DNA of 64,000 bases. It comes from Dimorphilus gyrociliatus. Its lineage: Eukaryota > Annelida > Polychaeta > Dinophilidae. This document shows, piece by piece, positions 46,117-57,500 of this stretch (the stretch's first letter is position 1; every line of letters starts with the position of its first letter). The translations under genes and the position numbers were made by a program. The notes under the pieces are model-generated. The model worked only from the letters and a program-made list of their open reading frames with translations. It was not told the origin of the DNA and did no database searches. The stretch covers positions 1 to 64,000 of the forward strand of contig CAJFCJ010000037.1 of the NCBI GenBank assembly GCA_904063045.1, read 5' to 3'.

Positions 46117-49110
46117 TTAAAAATATTTTCCAACTTTTATTGAAAGTGTTGTGGCTGTAAACATTCCATTTAAGGAGAAATTTCCAATATGACATAAATT
46201 TAGTAATGTAATCGTTTTCTTCAAAATTTTGAATCTTTCATAAAAAGATAAAGACGTAATTATATTTTCCAGTTGATAATAATGAGTCAAAGAATTGCAT
46301 AATATATTATTATTGCATTTTTCTTTCAGGTATGTCATTTCTGTAAAAATTTTGATTGGATTTGTTAATATTTGAATTCTATCTCTCTTTCTTTCTTACT
46401 TTTAATATCAAAAGACCTTCTCCATGTGTTAAAGATTTTTTCTCTATTTACATTATTTAAATGAATAAAGAGTGAAAATTTTGTCTCAAGGTTACAGAAA
46501 ATACAAAAGGATTTTCAGATATTAGCTTTTGGTTTCTTAACATGTTTAATTAATGTTGTTGAAAATTTCAGCCTAGCTTTACTTTGCTTAATTGAGGATA
46601 TTTTGAGCAAGAGTTTTGAATTTTTCATCAATTTATAAAAAATTAAATTTTTTGTCTGCTAAATTTTTGGTTTAAATCTGCACTTGTAAAATCTGTTGAC
46701 CTCTAAAAATGAATTATAATCTGTAATTTACTTTTTAGATTCCATTTTCCAAATTTTCTTCATCGTCTTAATTAGAGATACGAGTGAAAAATAAAAAGAA
46801 AATACAAAATTACCAAACAAATGCAAAATTAGTTGTAAAATTTGAAAAATGATTTCCGACATCTGTTCAAAAAATATTATTATTTTTCTATTGAAAAATT
46901 TAAATGTTTGAACATTGATAGTTTTTTTTTGCACTTACAATAAAGTTGCTGAAAATTTGATTGAAAAGTAGAAATGTAAAAAAAAGTATTTTACCAATTA
47001 AATGCTTTCTAATGTCAAGGTCAATCTTTGTTTTTGATTTTGTAGCTATTGTAAAACTGGTAATTATGATAAATAGCACGTGTTCGAATATTATTAAAAA
47101 GAAAAAACAAAGTAAGAATGGGTTAGTTAAGGAGTTTTCTTTAATTCTAATATGAAAATATAGACAGTACTTTGACAATGAAAATGCATCTAACTAGAAA
47201 GATTTGAATTTTTGTTCAAAAATATTTTCCATGTTCAAAATTATATTTTTTTATAAACTAACTGAAAAAAAATTCCATAAGAGTAGAGTATATTTCAGTA
47301 ATTGAAGTAATGGCAAAACTAAATATAAACTGGTAAAAAACCAATTATTAAATGTTTTACTATCTCTAAATAAACTTCTCAGAATGCAACAGTAAATCAG
47401 TCCTATAATACTTGTTGAAACACCGGAAGCAAGTTGTAAGAATATACAAATTGGCTTTTTCATAAATATTAAATCAATAGTATAAAATACATTTCTATTT
47501 TGAATATTTAAAATTAAAATGGAGAAAAAGTAATATATTTGAAAATTTTCAAAAATTAAAATTAAAAAATAGTGTGTTTTTTCAATGGACTTTTTTAATA
47601 TAAAAATCCAATTGTAGAGTGTAAAAATGAATGAAAAAATATGAAAAATGCTTAGAAGCCATATGATTATTTCTAAAAATTGAAAATGTATCAAATTACT
47701 ACAAAAATGTGATAAAAGAGTTTTTGGCTGGCAATTGTCATCTTTCAAATGTTTTAGAATACAACAAATTCTTTCTTCAGTTGAAAAAAATTTTTCTAAA
47801 TAAATATTTTTTTTTAAAATTAAAAATGGTTGAAAAGATGAATATTGCGAAATAATTGATTTATTCATATGAAATTCTACAACACTACTCAAATGTTTTA
47901 ATGAAAATTTATCAATATTTTTCAAGAAATTATTTGTAAAGATGAGTATTTTTAATGATTTAAAATTTTGAAAAGTATTTATTGATATATTTTGAATTTT
48001 TGTTTTTGACAAATTCAAACAAATTAATACTTGAAAATTTTCGTTCGAATTCCAATCTAAATATTTTAAAGGATTTTCACTTAAAGATAAATTTCTTATA
48101 TTTCTAGGTTTAATATAATTTAATAATATGCTGAATTTATCTATATTATTCTTTGAAAGGTCAAGGACAACTATATTTGGAAATAATGACAAAATTTTCC
48201 ATTCTCCACCAAACATTTGATGATTATTTGTTAAATTGTTAAATTTTAAAAATACAACATTGTAATATTTTTCCTTTTGATAAACGTTCAATTCTCCATT
48301 TTGAACAGTCAAAAATTTGATTTCTTTGAGAGAATCTATATTAAAAATGCCTTTTTTAGAGCAAAGTTCATCAGATTTATCAAAGCAATTTACATTTGAA
48401 TCACAAAATTGATTGTTTCTTAAACATTGTCCATTCAGGCATTTTTTCCTTTTTTTTTAAAAAAAAAAATGATGAATAAGGAAAAGTGTGTGTGTGTGTA
48501 TTGAAACACACTTACTCATCCTCCAAACAGGAAACACTCACTTTTTAACATAAAAAAACAAATACAATTAAAAAATTTAAATTGTTTCAAACAGGTTTAA
48601 TCTCTTACTGCAAAATTGTTCATCTTCTCCATTTGGACAATCTGAAACATGATTGCAGACAAGTTGAAGGTTAATAAATATTTTGTCAGTGTTGCACTTA
48701 AAATTTGTATAAGTAGAAGAACAATTGAGTTCATCTCCTCCGTCTAAACAATCAAAATCTCCATCGCACATGTATAGAGGATTTATACAAATCATATTTG
48801 AGCAAAGAAAAAAGTTATTTTGACATTTTTTAAATCTATAAAGATTTAAAGTTTGAAAATGATTGACAAGCTGATCTTGATGATAATCTTGAATTGTCTC
48901 ATTTATTAATCCTCCTATGCAGATATAATCGAAATAACTTTGTTTTGAACATAATTGCGCAAATACTTCCGGTATGAAATAAGTTTTAGTTAATTTTTCC
49001 TGTATTGACTTTGTTTCCCTTGATTTAAATTTTAAATTGTAACATTGCTGCATTTTGTCAAACATAAAATTGACAACAAATTCATCTCTATACAAACAAA
49101 ATTTCTTCTT
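46117..49110 (-). CDS. LDLa, LRR and 7TM receptor (GRL101-like), gene 1
   Basis: Exons (minus): about 49097-48609, about 48452-47263, 47193-46939, 46887-46732 and 46340-46117. The first visible exon has a Cys-containing module and two LDLa repeats (CSNMICINPLYMCDGDFDC then GGDELNC; LVCNHVSDCPNGEDEQFC). The second has a third LDLa (CLNGQCLRNNQFC, SDELC) and about six leucine-rich repeats (VVLDLSKNNIDKFS, LICLNLSKTKIQNIS), then membrane segments from FLEIIIWLLSIFHIFSFIF to LYLVLPLLQLLKYTLLLWNF. Exon 3 carries FLLCFFFLIIFEHVLFIIIT and ILFFTFLLFNQIFSNFI, exon 4 the last helix (IFQILQLILHLFGNFVFSFY). Exon 5 is a cytoplasmic tail. The Arg motif after helix 3 and NPxxY are not conserved, so G-protein coupling is uncertain. 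The 5' signal exon was not found. It is divergent from gene 2. Confidence 0.75.
48489..48501. repeat. Short GT microsatellite in intron
   Basis: GTGTGTGTGTGTG lies between two receptor exons. Confidence 0.7.
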
Positions 49111-49290
49111 TTATCAACTTTTTTCTATTATACATTTAAAAGATGAATTTGGAAAGTAGGTCAACTACTTAGGCCTACCAATGAATACATAAATTTGGAT
49201 ATGAATAAAGTAAAATATTCAGCATTTTCTCCCTATTTTCATTATGTTTGTTTAGCTTTTCAGCAAAGAACTAAAATATTTTAATAATTA
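49111..49290. promoter_or_regulatory. Intergenic gap of divergent receptor pair
   Basis: Fewer than 200 bp separate the first visible exons of gene 1 (minus) and gene 2 (plus). A shared promoter is possible, but no specific element was recognised, and undetected signal exons could extend either gene. Confidence 0.35.
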
Positions 49291-52200
49291 CATGACTTTT
49301 TATCAAAAACCTTGCATTGCAATGTGTTTATTCAATGATAACGTTTGTGAACATAATCTTACCTATGAATTTATCACTAATGTTTGTCAAAAGTTGGGTT
49401 TTAATGGAGGTTATATATTTGTTGATAGAATCATATGAAACCATTGGACGAATGTCTGTCGACATGTAGAGATTTTAAATCCAAAGGATCAGAGTATGGC
49501 CTAGAAGTTTCAGACATTGCACCACAGTTTGTTTTCTTGTTTTGTTTTTTTGTATTGTTCATTATTTATCGATTTCTTTTTACAAAGCATTAAGAATGTA
49601 AACCAAGTCGGCCATTTTCTTGTGAAATGTACAAATCAACCAGTAACAGGTAGAAAAATCAAATGACAAACTTGAAGTGATTTATTCGATGAATGACGTT
49701 TCGTTGTATATCTCTTTAAAAAAAGAATGCAAAAATTCAGACAAGATTATTAACAATAGGTGTTATGTAAATTTTGGAGGAGAAATAGCCAATACTCTCT
49801 ATTCACCAAATATGGCTGGAGAGATATGCAGAAAAATGAATAGTACAATGGCCAATTCTAAATCAGAATTGGATAGATTTATCATTTTTAAATACTTCCA
49901 AACGCTGAAAAATATCTTGAAGGTATTCTCGTACTATCATCATCATCTTTTTATACCGTATCGAGCTAAGATGAAATTATCTTCCTTATCTAGTTTTTCA
50001 ACAAATCGTTGATAATAAAGGCAGATATCATACATTAACTGAAGATGGGACGCTATTAAATTATATAGGGTCTTTCATTCAATCAAAAGCCAGGTGTATA
50101 TATTTTGAAATTGCTTTAGTACTCAATTTTCAAATTGAAATATTTTTTCAGTGATGCTTGTTCAGCTATACAAGAATTTCAATCAAATCAATTCAAGAAA
50201 CTGTTTTCCTTTAGACTCAATAACAATTGTTTTCATGTCAAATTTGATGAGATTGTCGACAAGATAATCTATAATACAAATTATTATAAATCTTTAAAGA
50301 TAAATGGAGTATTGTGTGACAGGCAAAAATTTACATTCTTTCTATGTGTCCGAAATAGTTGAGTAGTATATTTTTACATTTATCATTGTATTGTACTATT
50401 TATAGGCCTAAAAATCCATACTCTTTTCCAGATATCAAAAGTGAAAGTAAATTGAATGAAATCATTCCTGTATCAGTGACAAATAAAAATTTTAAATGTC
50501 CTTTCAACTCATTCCTTTGTAAAAAATCAATGTTTTGCATAAATATAAAAAATTATTGCGATGGAATTCAAGATTGTAAAGAAAAAGAAGACAAAGAAAA
50601 TTGTTCACAAACTGCAAAATTTGCTTGCGGAATGAAAGAAATTAACTTTCAGTTTGTTTGTGATTTTAAAAATGATTGTGAAAATGCAGAAGATGAACAG
50701 GGACAATTGTGAAGAGAGAAGGTATTTAGAGAGAGAGAGAGAGAGAGAGAGAACCTTCATTTTCTTCTTAAATTTTTACATTTTTCTTCCTTTTTCCTTC
50801 CTTCCTTAATGTTGATGTGACAATGGCCAATGCTACAAGGTTGAAGAAATGCTAAATGACGAAAAAAACTGTCTTGATGAAAGCGATGAAAAACAAGACT
50901 ACTCTAGAAATTTAGTTTGCTCTAAAGAACATATTTTATGCAATCAACAATGTGTTCCAAAGCATTTAAAGTGTGACCTAAATCAAGATTGCAAATACGG
51001 TACTGATGAGAAAGATTGCCAGTATTATAATCAAGATCAGTGTAAAGAAAGTATAAAAAGAATAGAAACTAAACCGTGCTACATCGAATACAACTCTATG
51101 GGACGAATGATCTCAAAGATACATATACCACTAACAACAATTAGGAATTGTAGCGCTGAGATTGTTTGTGAAATGGGATATTACCAATGCCAATCAGTCT
51201 ATTATTGTATTTCAATTGAACAAGTTTGCGATAATGTTCCTCATTGTCCGAATGGAGACGATGAAATAGGATGTAGTTAGTATACTCGTAGTATCGACAA
51301 AATAATTTGCGCATTACGTAATAACATTGTAATTCAACAAAGACAGTTTCTATCCCAAAGGATTCTTTAAATGCCACAAACAGCATCTCTTTATAAATCT
51401 AAGTCGCATTTGCGACAATATAATTCATTGTAAAGAAGGAAATGATGAGGAATTTTGCAATCAGACACTAATATCCTGTCCTCAATTTTGTAGTTGTAAT
51501 CCTCAATATCTTCTCAATTGCAGTGGTAAAAATCATAAAAATGATAAGAAATATCTACATTTGGACAATTTTGATCATAGAATACTGTTAATTGATCAAA
51601 TTGGAAAATTTTTAAAATTAACATCAAGAATTTATAAAACAATTGTAATTTTAAAAATATATTCAACAAATGTAAAAAATTTTCAAGAAATAATCATAAA
51701 ATTCCCAAATGTTTTCCATATTGATTTCAAAGATAATAAAATTGAATATTTACCATTCAATAATTTTAGTATCAATTTTTTAAATGTTCAATATTTGAGT
51801 ATAACTTTTAATAGAAATTTAAAAATTTTTGAAGAAACAACATTGAAAAATTTCCCATCACTTTTATATTTAAATTTATCAAATACAAATTTGAATTTTA
51901 TACCAAATGATTTTTTTAAAAATTTAAATAATTTAAAAATTTTATCTTTTGCATTTTGCAATATTTATTCTATTGAAAAACATTCTTTTCAATATTTCTT
52001 CAGTTTACATACATTGAACATTAGTGATACTTTGATACCTGATGATATTGTATCACTTAGCATTTTTAAACAAATGACCCAATTAAAATTTATCTATGGA
52101 ACAGTTTATAAATTATGCTCTTTGGCTGAGGTTCATTATAAAAATTTGAGTAAATGTCTACCAGATAGATCTCTAATACATTCTTGTAAAGAATTATTAC

Positions 52201-53785
52201 CATCAGTTGCATGGAAATCAATTGTTAGCTTCTTTGGTGTTTTTGGTTCCTTTGGAAATGTTTTATCATTTTATTTCCATTTCAAAAGCAATACAAAATC
52301 ATCAAAGCTTTTCTATATGAATCTTTCATTTGCAGATCTATGTACCAGTTTATATTTCCTCACAATAGCAGTAATTGATATATACTATAGAGGAAATTAT
52401 ATAAATTACGATTTACAGTGGAGGAAGAGTATCGTTTGTTCATTTATTGGATGTTTTTCCAGTTTTTCAATAGTCTTATCCACACTGAGTATTACTTTTA
52501 TAACAGTGGAAAGACATTTTTACATAACAAAACCATTTTCAAAGTTTATTACACCAAAAAAGAAGATTTGTATGTGTATAGGCTTTATTTGTTTTGGAAT
52601 TGTTGCTTCAATCCTTCCATTATATATTTATGAAGTAAGCAAAAGCAGAGAGTTTTTCTTAATGAATCATTCTGCCAATCCAATAATTTAGAGTTACTAC
52701 TCAGCTTCATCCATTTGCTATTCTTTACATATAAGAAGTGAAAGAATTGATGGTTGGCTTTATTCATTTTTAATTCATGGAGTATTTGTATTCCTATGCT
52801 CAGCCTTAAATACTGCTTTATATGTTGATATAGCAAAAGTAATATTTAAATCTAGAGATATTCTTTCAAAGGAAGAATATCTTAAGAGAAAGGAGAAAAT
52901 TTTAAAAACAGCCTTTGTTATTACAATGTCAAATATTTTATCATGGTTTCCCATTTCACTTTTAGGTGATTAATTAAAAAGTTAAATTTAAAAAAAAAGG
53001 TGTATTTTTCCAACTCCATCTAGGCTTTATTGCAACATTTGCAACAATAAATATTGATCTTGATTCCTATACAAGTATAGCTATTACCCTTTTGCCAATC
53101 AACTCAATTATAAATCCATTCATTTATTCAATTGTTCATTTCAAAAGTTTCTTAAAAAGTTTATGGGAAGAGAAAAAGGAATATTTGTAAGTAAGAGAGA
53201 GGGAGAGAGAGAGAGAGAGAGAGACAATGATCATCATTTTCCTTTTTTTAAGAGCCTCAGACTTGAATAGATGTATTACTGAGTACATTGAGAAAAGTTC
53301 TTTTTTTTAATCTTCTTGTTTTCTTTATTATTATTATTACTTTTTTTTTAATTTTACTAATTTAGATTGTAGTTTACTAGTTAATGTTGATGGAAAATTT
53401 CTTAGATGTCAATGCAAGGAAATGAATTATACTCCTCTTGAACATAACAAAGAATTTTACATGAACAATGAATGTATAATTTGTTTGCAAAGTATTTGTC
53501 AAGCCATTCAATTTTCACATCATAATCTATTATCATTTAATGGAGAATTTGAACTGAGTTCAATTTATTTACATGTTGTAACCCTATACAATAAAACTCA
53601 TGAGATATTCTCTCTAAATTTGTATTGTTTTTTTTTTGTTAACAAAACAGAAAAATGAATTTGGACTAAGAAAGTACAAACTAAAATATGTTTCCGTTTC
53701 ATATGCAAATGATCAAAGCAAGCAAAGAGATTTACTTTCACTTGGAAAAATTGCAAGAAAGATGCTATTGAAAAGAAAGAATTAA
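49290..53785 (+). CDS. SRCR-like, C-type lectin-like, LDLa, LRR and 7TM receptor, gene 2
   Basis: N-terminal exons near 49290-49640 show Cys modules (NVCQKLGFNGGYIFV, SRCR-like; DECLSTCRDFKSKGSEYGLE, WSC-like). Exons about 49640-49922, 49994-50093 and 50152-50357 form a C-type-lectin-like domain (NNRCYVNFGG, AGEICRKMNSTMANSKSELD, ending FTFFLCVRN). From 50406 to 51275 there are about five LDLa repeats (CINIKNYCDGIQDCKEKEDK; VCDNVPHCPNGDDEIGC). The exon 51343-52634 adds one more LDLa, a Cys cap (CPQFCSCNP), six or so LRRs and helices 1-4, with the motif TVERH after helix 3. Exons 52692-52965 and 53024-53186 complete helices 5-7 with NPFIYS. A tail of about 130 residues ends at TAA 53785. Some junctions (50721, 53186, 53621) are off by one base. 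The 7TM part is rhodopsin-class, LGR/RXFP-like. Confidence 0.75.
50727..50752. repeat. GA microsatellite in intron
   Basis: (GA)n run within a receptor gene intron; a similar run lies at 53193-53224 in the next intron but three. Confidence 0.85.
52635..52691 (+). other. 57-nt intron in receptor gene 2
   Basis: GTAAGC...ATTTAG with phase-0 junctions joins PLYIYE to SYYSASSICYSLH. The frame also stays open through the intron until the TAG of the acceptor, so the intron could be mistaken for a truncated C-terminus. Confidence 0.8.
53193..53224. repeat. GA microsatellite in intron
   Basis: GAGAGAGAGGGAGAGAGAGA and further GA units between the helix-7 exon and the tail exon. Confidence 0.85.
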
Positions 53786-54338
53786 CAATCTCTGAGTAAT
53801 TGAATATATTTTAAGAAAATTACAAAAATTTTTAAGAGACTATTGTTCAAAATGCTCAATGACTCTTGCAGGGTTAATTTTCAAATAAAAGTCATACAAC
53901 TTTTTTTCTAATTAGTCAAATTTTTTTAAATTTTGAAATTAGAACCATAGCAATATAAGTTCATAATATTTCAAAAATAAACAAAATTGACTTATTAGAT
54001 TTTGTTTAATGGATCATTTAATTAAAAAAAAAACAGAGTTTTTCAACATAAAATGTAATTTTCAATTGATTTTATTTGAATTTTTAAACTGTATAAAATT
54101 TATTCATTTTAAACATCAAAAATCACACATTATCAATGATAAATTAAACAACAAAGTTGCAGTAGTTGAGAAGCATTTATTTCAGATCTTTTAAAACATT
54201 CCCAAACTTCAAAGACATTAATTAGATCTCCTTCATGTATCAACTTTTGAACAATTGTGTAGAATGATGTTCAATTTCCAAAAGAATGAGTTACATTTTT
54301 TGTAGAAGCCTTCTGTACTTTGTTGTATTGAATCAAAA

Positions 54339-54551
54339 ATGGACTTGAAAGAAATGATAAATGGTGACAATGAAAAAACTATTAAAAGAATAGCAGAAGA
54401 TATTATCCTAAAATTTAAAGACAATATTGAAGACTTGCCAGAACTAAAATCACTAAGAAGAAAATGCTGTAAAATTTGGTTCATTGATGCAACATTTAAA
54501 GTTGTCAAAGATCCATTTTATCGACTCTTTTCAATTTATGAATTTATTTGA
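54339..54551 (+). pseudogene. MULE transposase fragment
   Basis: The frame ends RRKCCKIWFIDATFKVVKDP followed by FYRLFSIYEFI. This is the N-terminal catalytic region of MULE transposases (WxxDxTFK motif), parallel to WYLDGTFKIANEPF in the element at 19066-21188. Nothing of the C-terminus follows. It separates the convergent receptor genes 2 and 3. Confidence 0.75.
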
Positions 54552-54599
54552 TTAAAAAACAAAAAGAGAAATGACAAAATCTGATTAAAACATAAGTTT

Positions 54600-57500
54600 C
54601 ACTTAGATTTAACTTTTATTTATTAAAGTTATATTTATTAAGAGCATTCTTGTAAATTTTCCAATTTTTAATATATCAATTTTTTCATTTTCTTCATTCT
54701 TTGAATCAAACTTTTCATAGAGTATGTAGATTTGACAATTGAAATTATTAAACTAAGTAGAAATAGCAATACACCAAAAGTATACAATGAGAATAGCCAA
54801 CCACGTGACTTGTCAGATCTAATTGGTATATTGAAGCAAATTGTTGATTTTTTGTAAAATTTCTGAAAATTGTATAAATTAAATTAGATGATAGAAAACA
54901 CACCTGTGAATTTGGGTCTGGCAGAGAAAATGGCCCATTTAAAGCTAAAGTTTTAAGGTAAGGTTTTTGGCAGTTAAATTGTAAAGATGCGTTGTTAACT
55001 GGCTGGGTTAGTGTTAGGGTTAAATATCAGAAAAATAGGGTCATTTTTTTTTCTCAGATCCACTGGCTATTATTTTCAACATACATCATATAAAATTACA
55101 GGTAATAACGAAATTAAAATACAGATCAGCAGTAGCGAAATGAAAAGTAGGTATTAATAACTAATCATAAATGGTATTTTAAAAGGATTTGAAACAGATT
55201 CGTATCTTTCAATTGTTATAAGTAATAGCATACATGTTGAAAATAATAATGAAAATGTTAAAGTTGTTCCCAAACTTGAACAGAGTAAACTATCTCTCCA
55301 TAATTGTTCTCTATATATATATTTATTACCTGAAAAGTATAAATCAACTATTTTTTTTTGCTGGTATTTTAATATTAATGCTTATTATAAATGATAAAAA
55401 ATTTCCAAAAACACCAGATATTCCAATTACCCAAAATATTGTTTTTAAAATATTTGTTGGAATTATATTGTGACACGTTAAAAAAACTGGTGGATTTGGT
55501 ATACAAGTTATATTTCTTCCCAATATTTTCCAACTCAAACAGCATAATTGAAAATATTCACTTTCAATATATTTTAATGACATCATACTTTCAATAATTT
55601 GTAATAAAGATGTAGTTGAAGTATATGTTTTTCTTATAAGAAATGTTTCAACATTACTTAATGTTTTAAAATTATCTTCTTCAATTGTCTTTATATTACA
55701 ATATTGAAATGATAAATATTTTAAAAATTTTAAAATTTTAAATGATTCCATTTTTAAATGTAAAATTGTTGTATTTGAAAAATCTAATTTTAAAAGATTA
55801 TTTGTTTGAAATAATTTTGGAAAATTCATTATATTTAATGGATTATTTGAAATATTTAAAATTTGAAGAATTTGTAATTTTGAATGTGTTAGAAAATTAA
55901 AATTATTTAAATTATTAAATGAAATATCTAAATACAAAAATATTTGGTATAAAGAGATGAGAAATTGATTTCAATTCAAAATTGTTATGAATGATTAAAA
56001 TATGTAGATTATAATAATCATTTGTAATATTTAATTTAATATTTCCTTCTAATTCAAGTTTTTTAATATTTTCATCCAATTCAAAAGTAATTGTTAAACC
56101 ATCAAATTTACAATATAATTCATAAATATTATTATAAAAACAAATATTATTTATATCTTGTTGTTTAATTGTTAAATATGAACATGAAATTTCATCACTA
56201 CCAGTTTTACAATCAACTTTTCCATTGCATAATTGTTCATCGCTTAAAAATATCATCTCATTTCTACACTTAAAAAATCCTTTAGCAATATAATTTTCTG
56301 TTTGTTTTTTTTTTTTTAAAAAAACAGGAAATATTTTTTTTTTTTATTTTTTTTTACCACAATGAATTTCATCATCTCCGTATAAACAGTGATTTAAACC
56401 ATCGCATACAAGATAAACTGGTATACAATAACCTTCAAAATAGCATTTTTATTCAGATATTGAACATATTTTATTATAGCAATAATATAAATTTGAAAAT
56501 GGATGTTGTATTTTAGTAAGTAAATTATTCATAGAATCATATTCAATTTTACAGCTAGCATTGTCTCTATTTTTAAAATAGGTATGAAACTGGTATGGAT
56601 CGCAAGAACCTTCATCGCTTTGATCATAACAATCGATAACATAATTACAACGATTATCATTTAGAGTACAAAAATCATCGCATTCCCTTTGCGTTCTTTC
56701 ATTACAATCTTTTAAAAAGAATATTCAATAATTTAATTAAAAGAAGAATTGTTCTAATTCGATTTTTTTATCATACTATGCCTATTTTTCTAATCGATAG
56801 CGTCTTTATGATAGCACAGTTCATCGCTATAATCTATACAATTCCTTTCATTATCGCAAACATTTTCTGCATTAATGCAGTATTTATTGATACATTGTCT
56901 ACTGCAAATGGTGTTTTATTCAATTAATCTATTTGATAATTTAGTTGAAAAACAAAAGTTTACCTTGAATTTTTACATTGTTTGAAAGCTTGAGAGAAAA
57001 AAAATTATACCAGTTTATTTTTAGCTTTGTTTTTACTTACAACAAACTTTCTCATCAGAATGATCTTTACAATCAGGGAAATGATCGCAAATTAATAAAT
57101 AACTAATCATTTCATTTGATTCTAAACATTGAAATAATTTAAATGTAGAATTTTGACAATTGAACTCATCTTCTCCAGATTTACAGTCAAAATATCCATC
57201 ACAAATATAAATAGAATTAATGCAATATCCATCTTGTTTACATTCAAAATGTCTTTTTGAACAATTCAAATTTTTTATAGGAAAATTTGAAGAATATTTT
57301 TCAATGGATAACAATTCACTTTCTAAAAAGAAAAAAAGTTAATAATTTTTAAGAAAATTTTCAAATTTTTCATTTAAAGTATAAACCTAAAAATTTTTGA
57401 CATACAAATACTCTACTATTTTTACTGCATGCAATACTTTTAGTATATAAATAGGATGATCTAGAAAATAAAAATTGAAAGTTTAAAAATAATTTAATGG

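Noticed and set aside
52689-52691. In-frame TAG in receptor gene 2 after helix 4
   Set aside because: It is the acceptor end of a 57-nt GT-AG intron (52635-52691); splicing restores the frame in phase 0 and joins to conserved sequence before helix 5.
44318-56452. Genome-wide stop-codon reassignment or RNA-editing of stops
   Set aside because: The in-frame stops found are of all three types (TGA, TAG, TAA), some are explained by introns, and TAA, TGA and TAG also act as normal ends of genes here. Decay or sequence error is simpler, although the single TGA at 44318 stays open.
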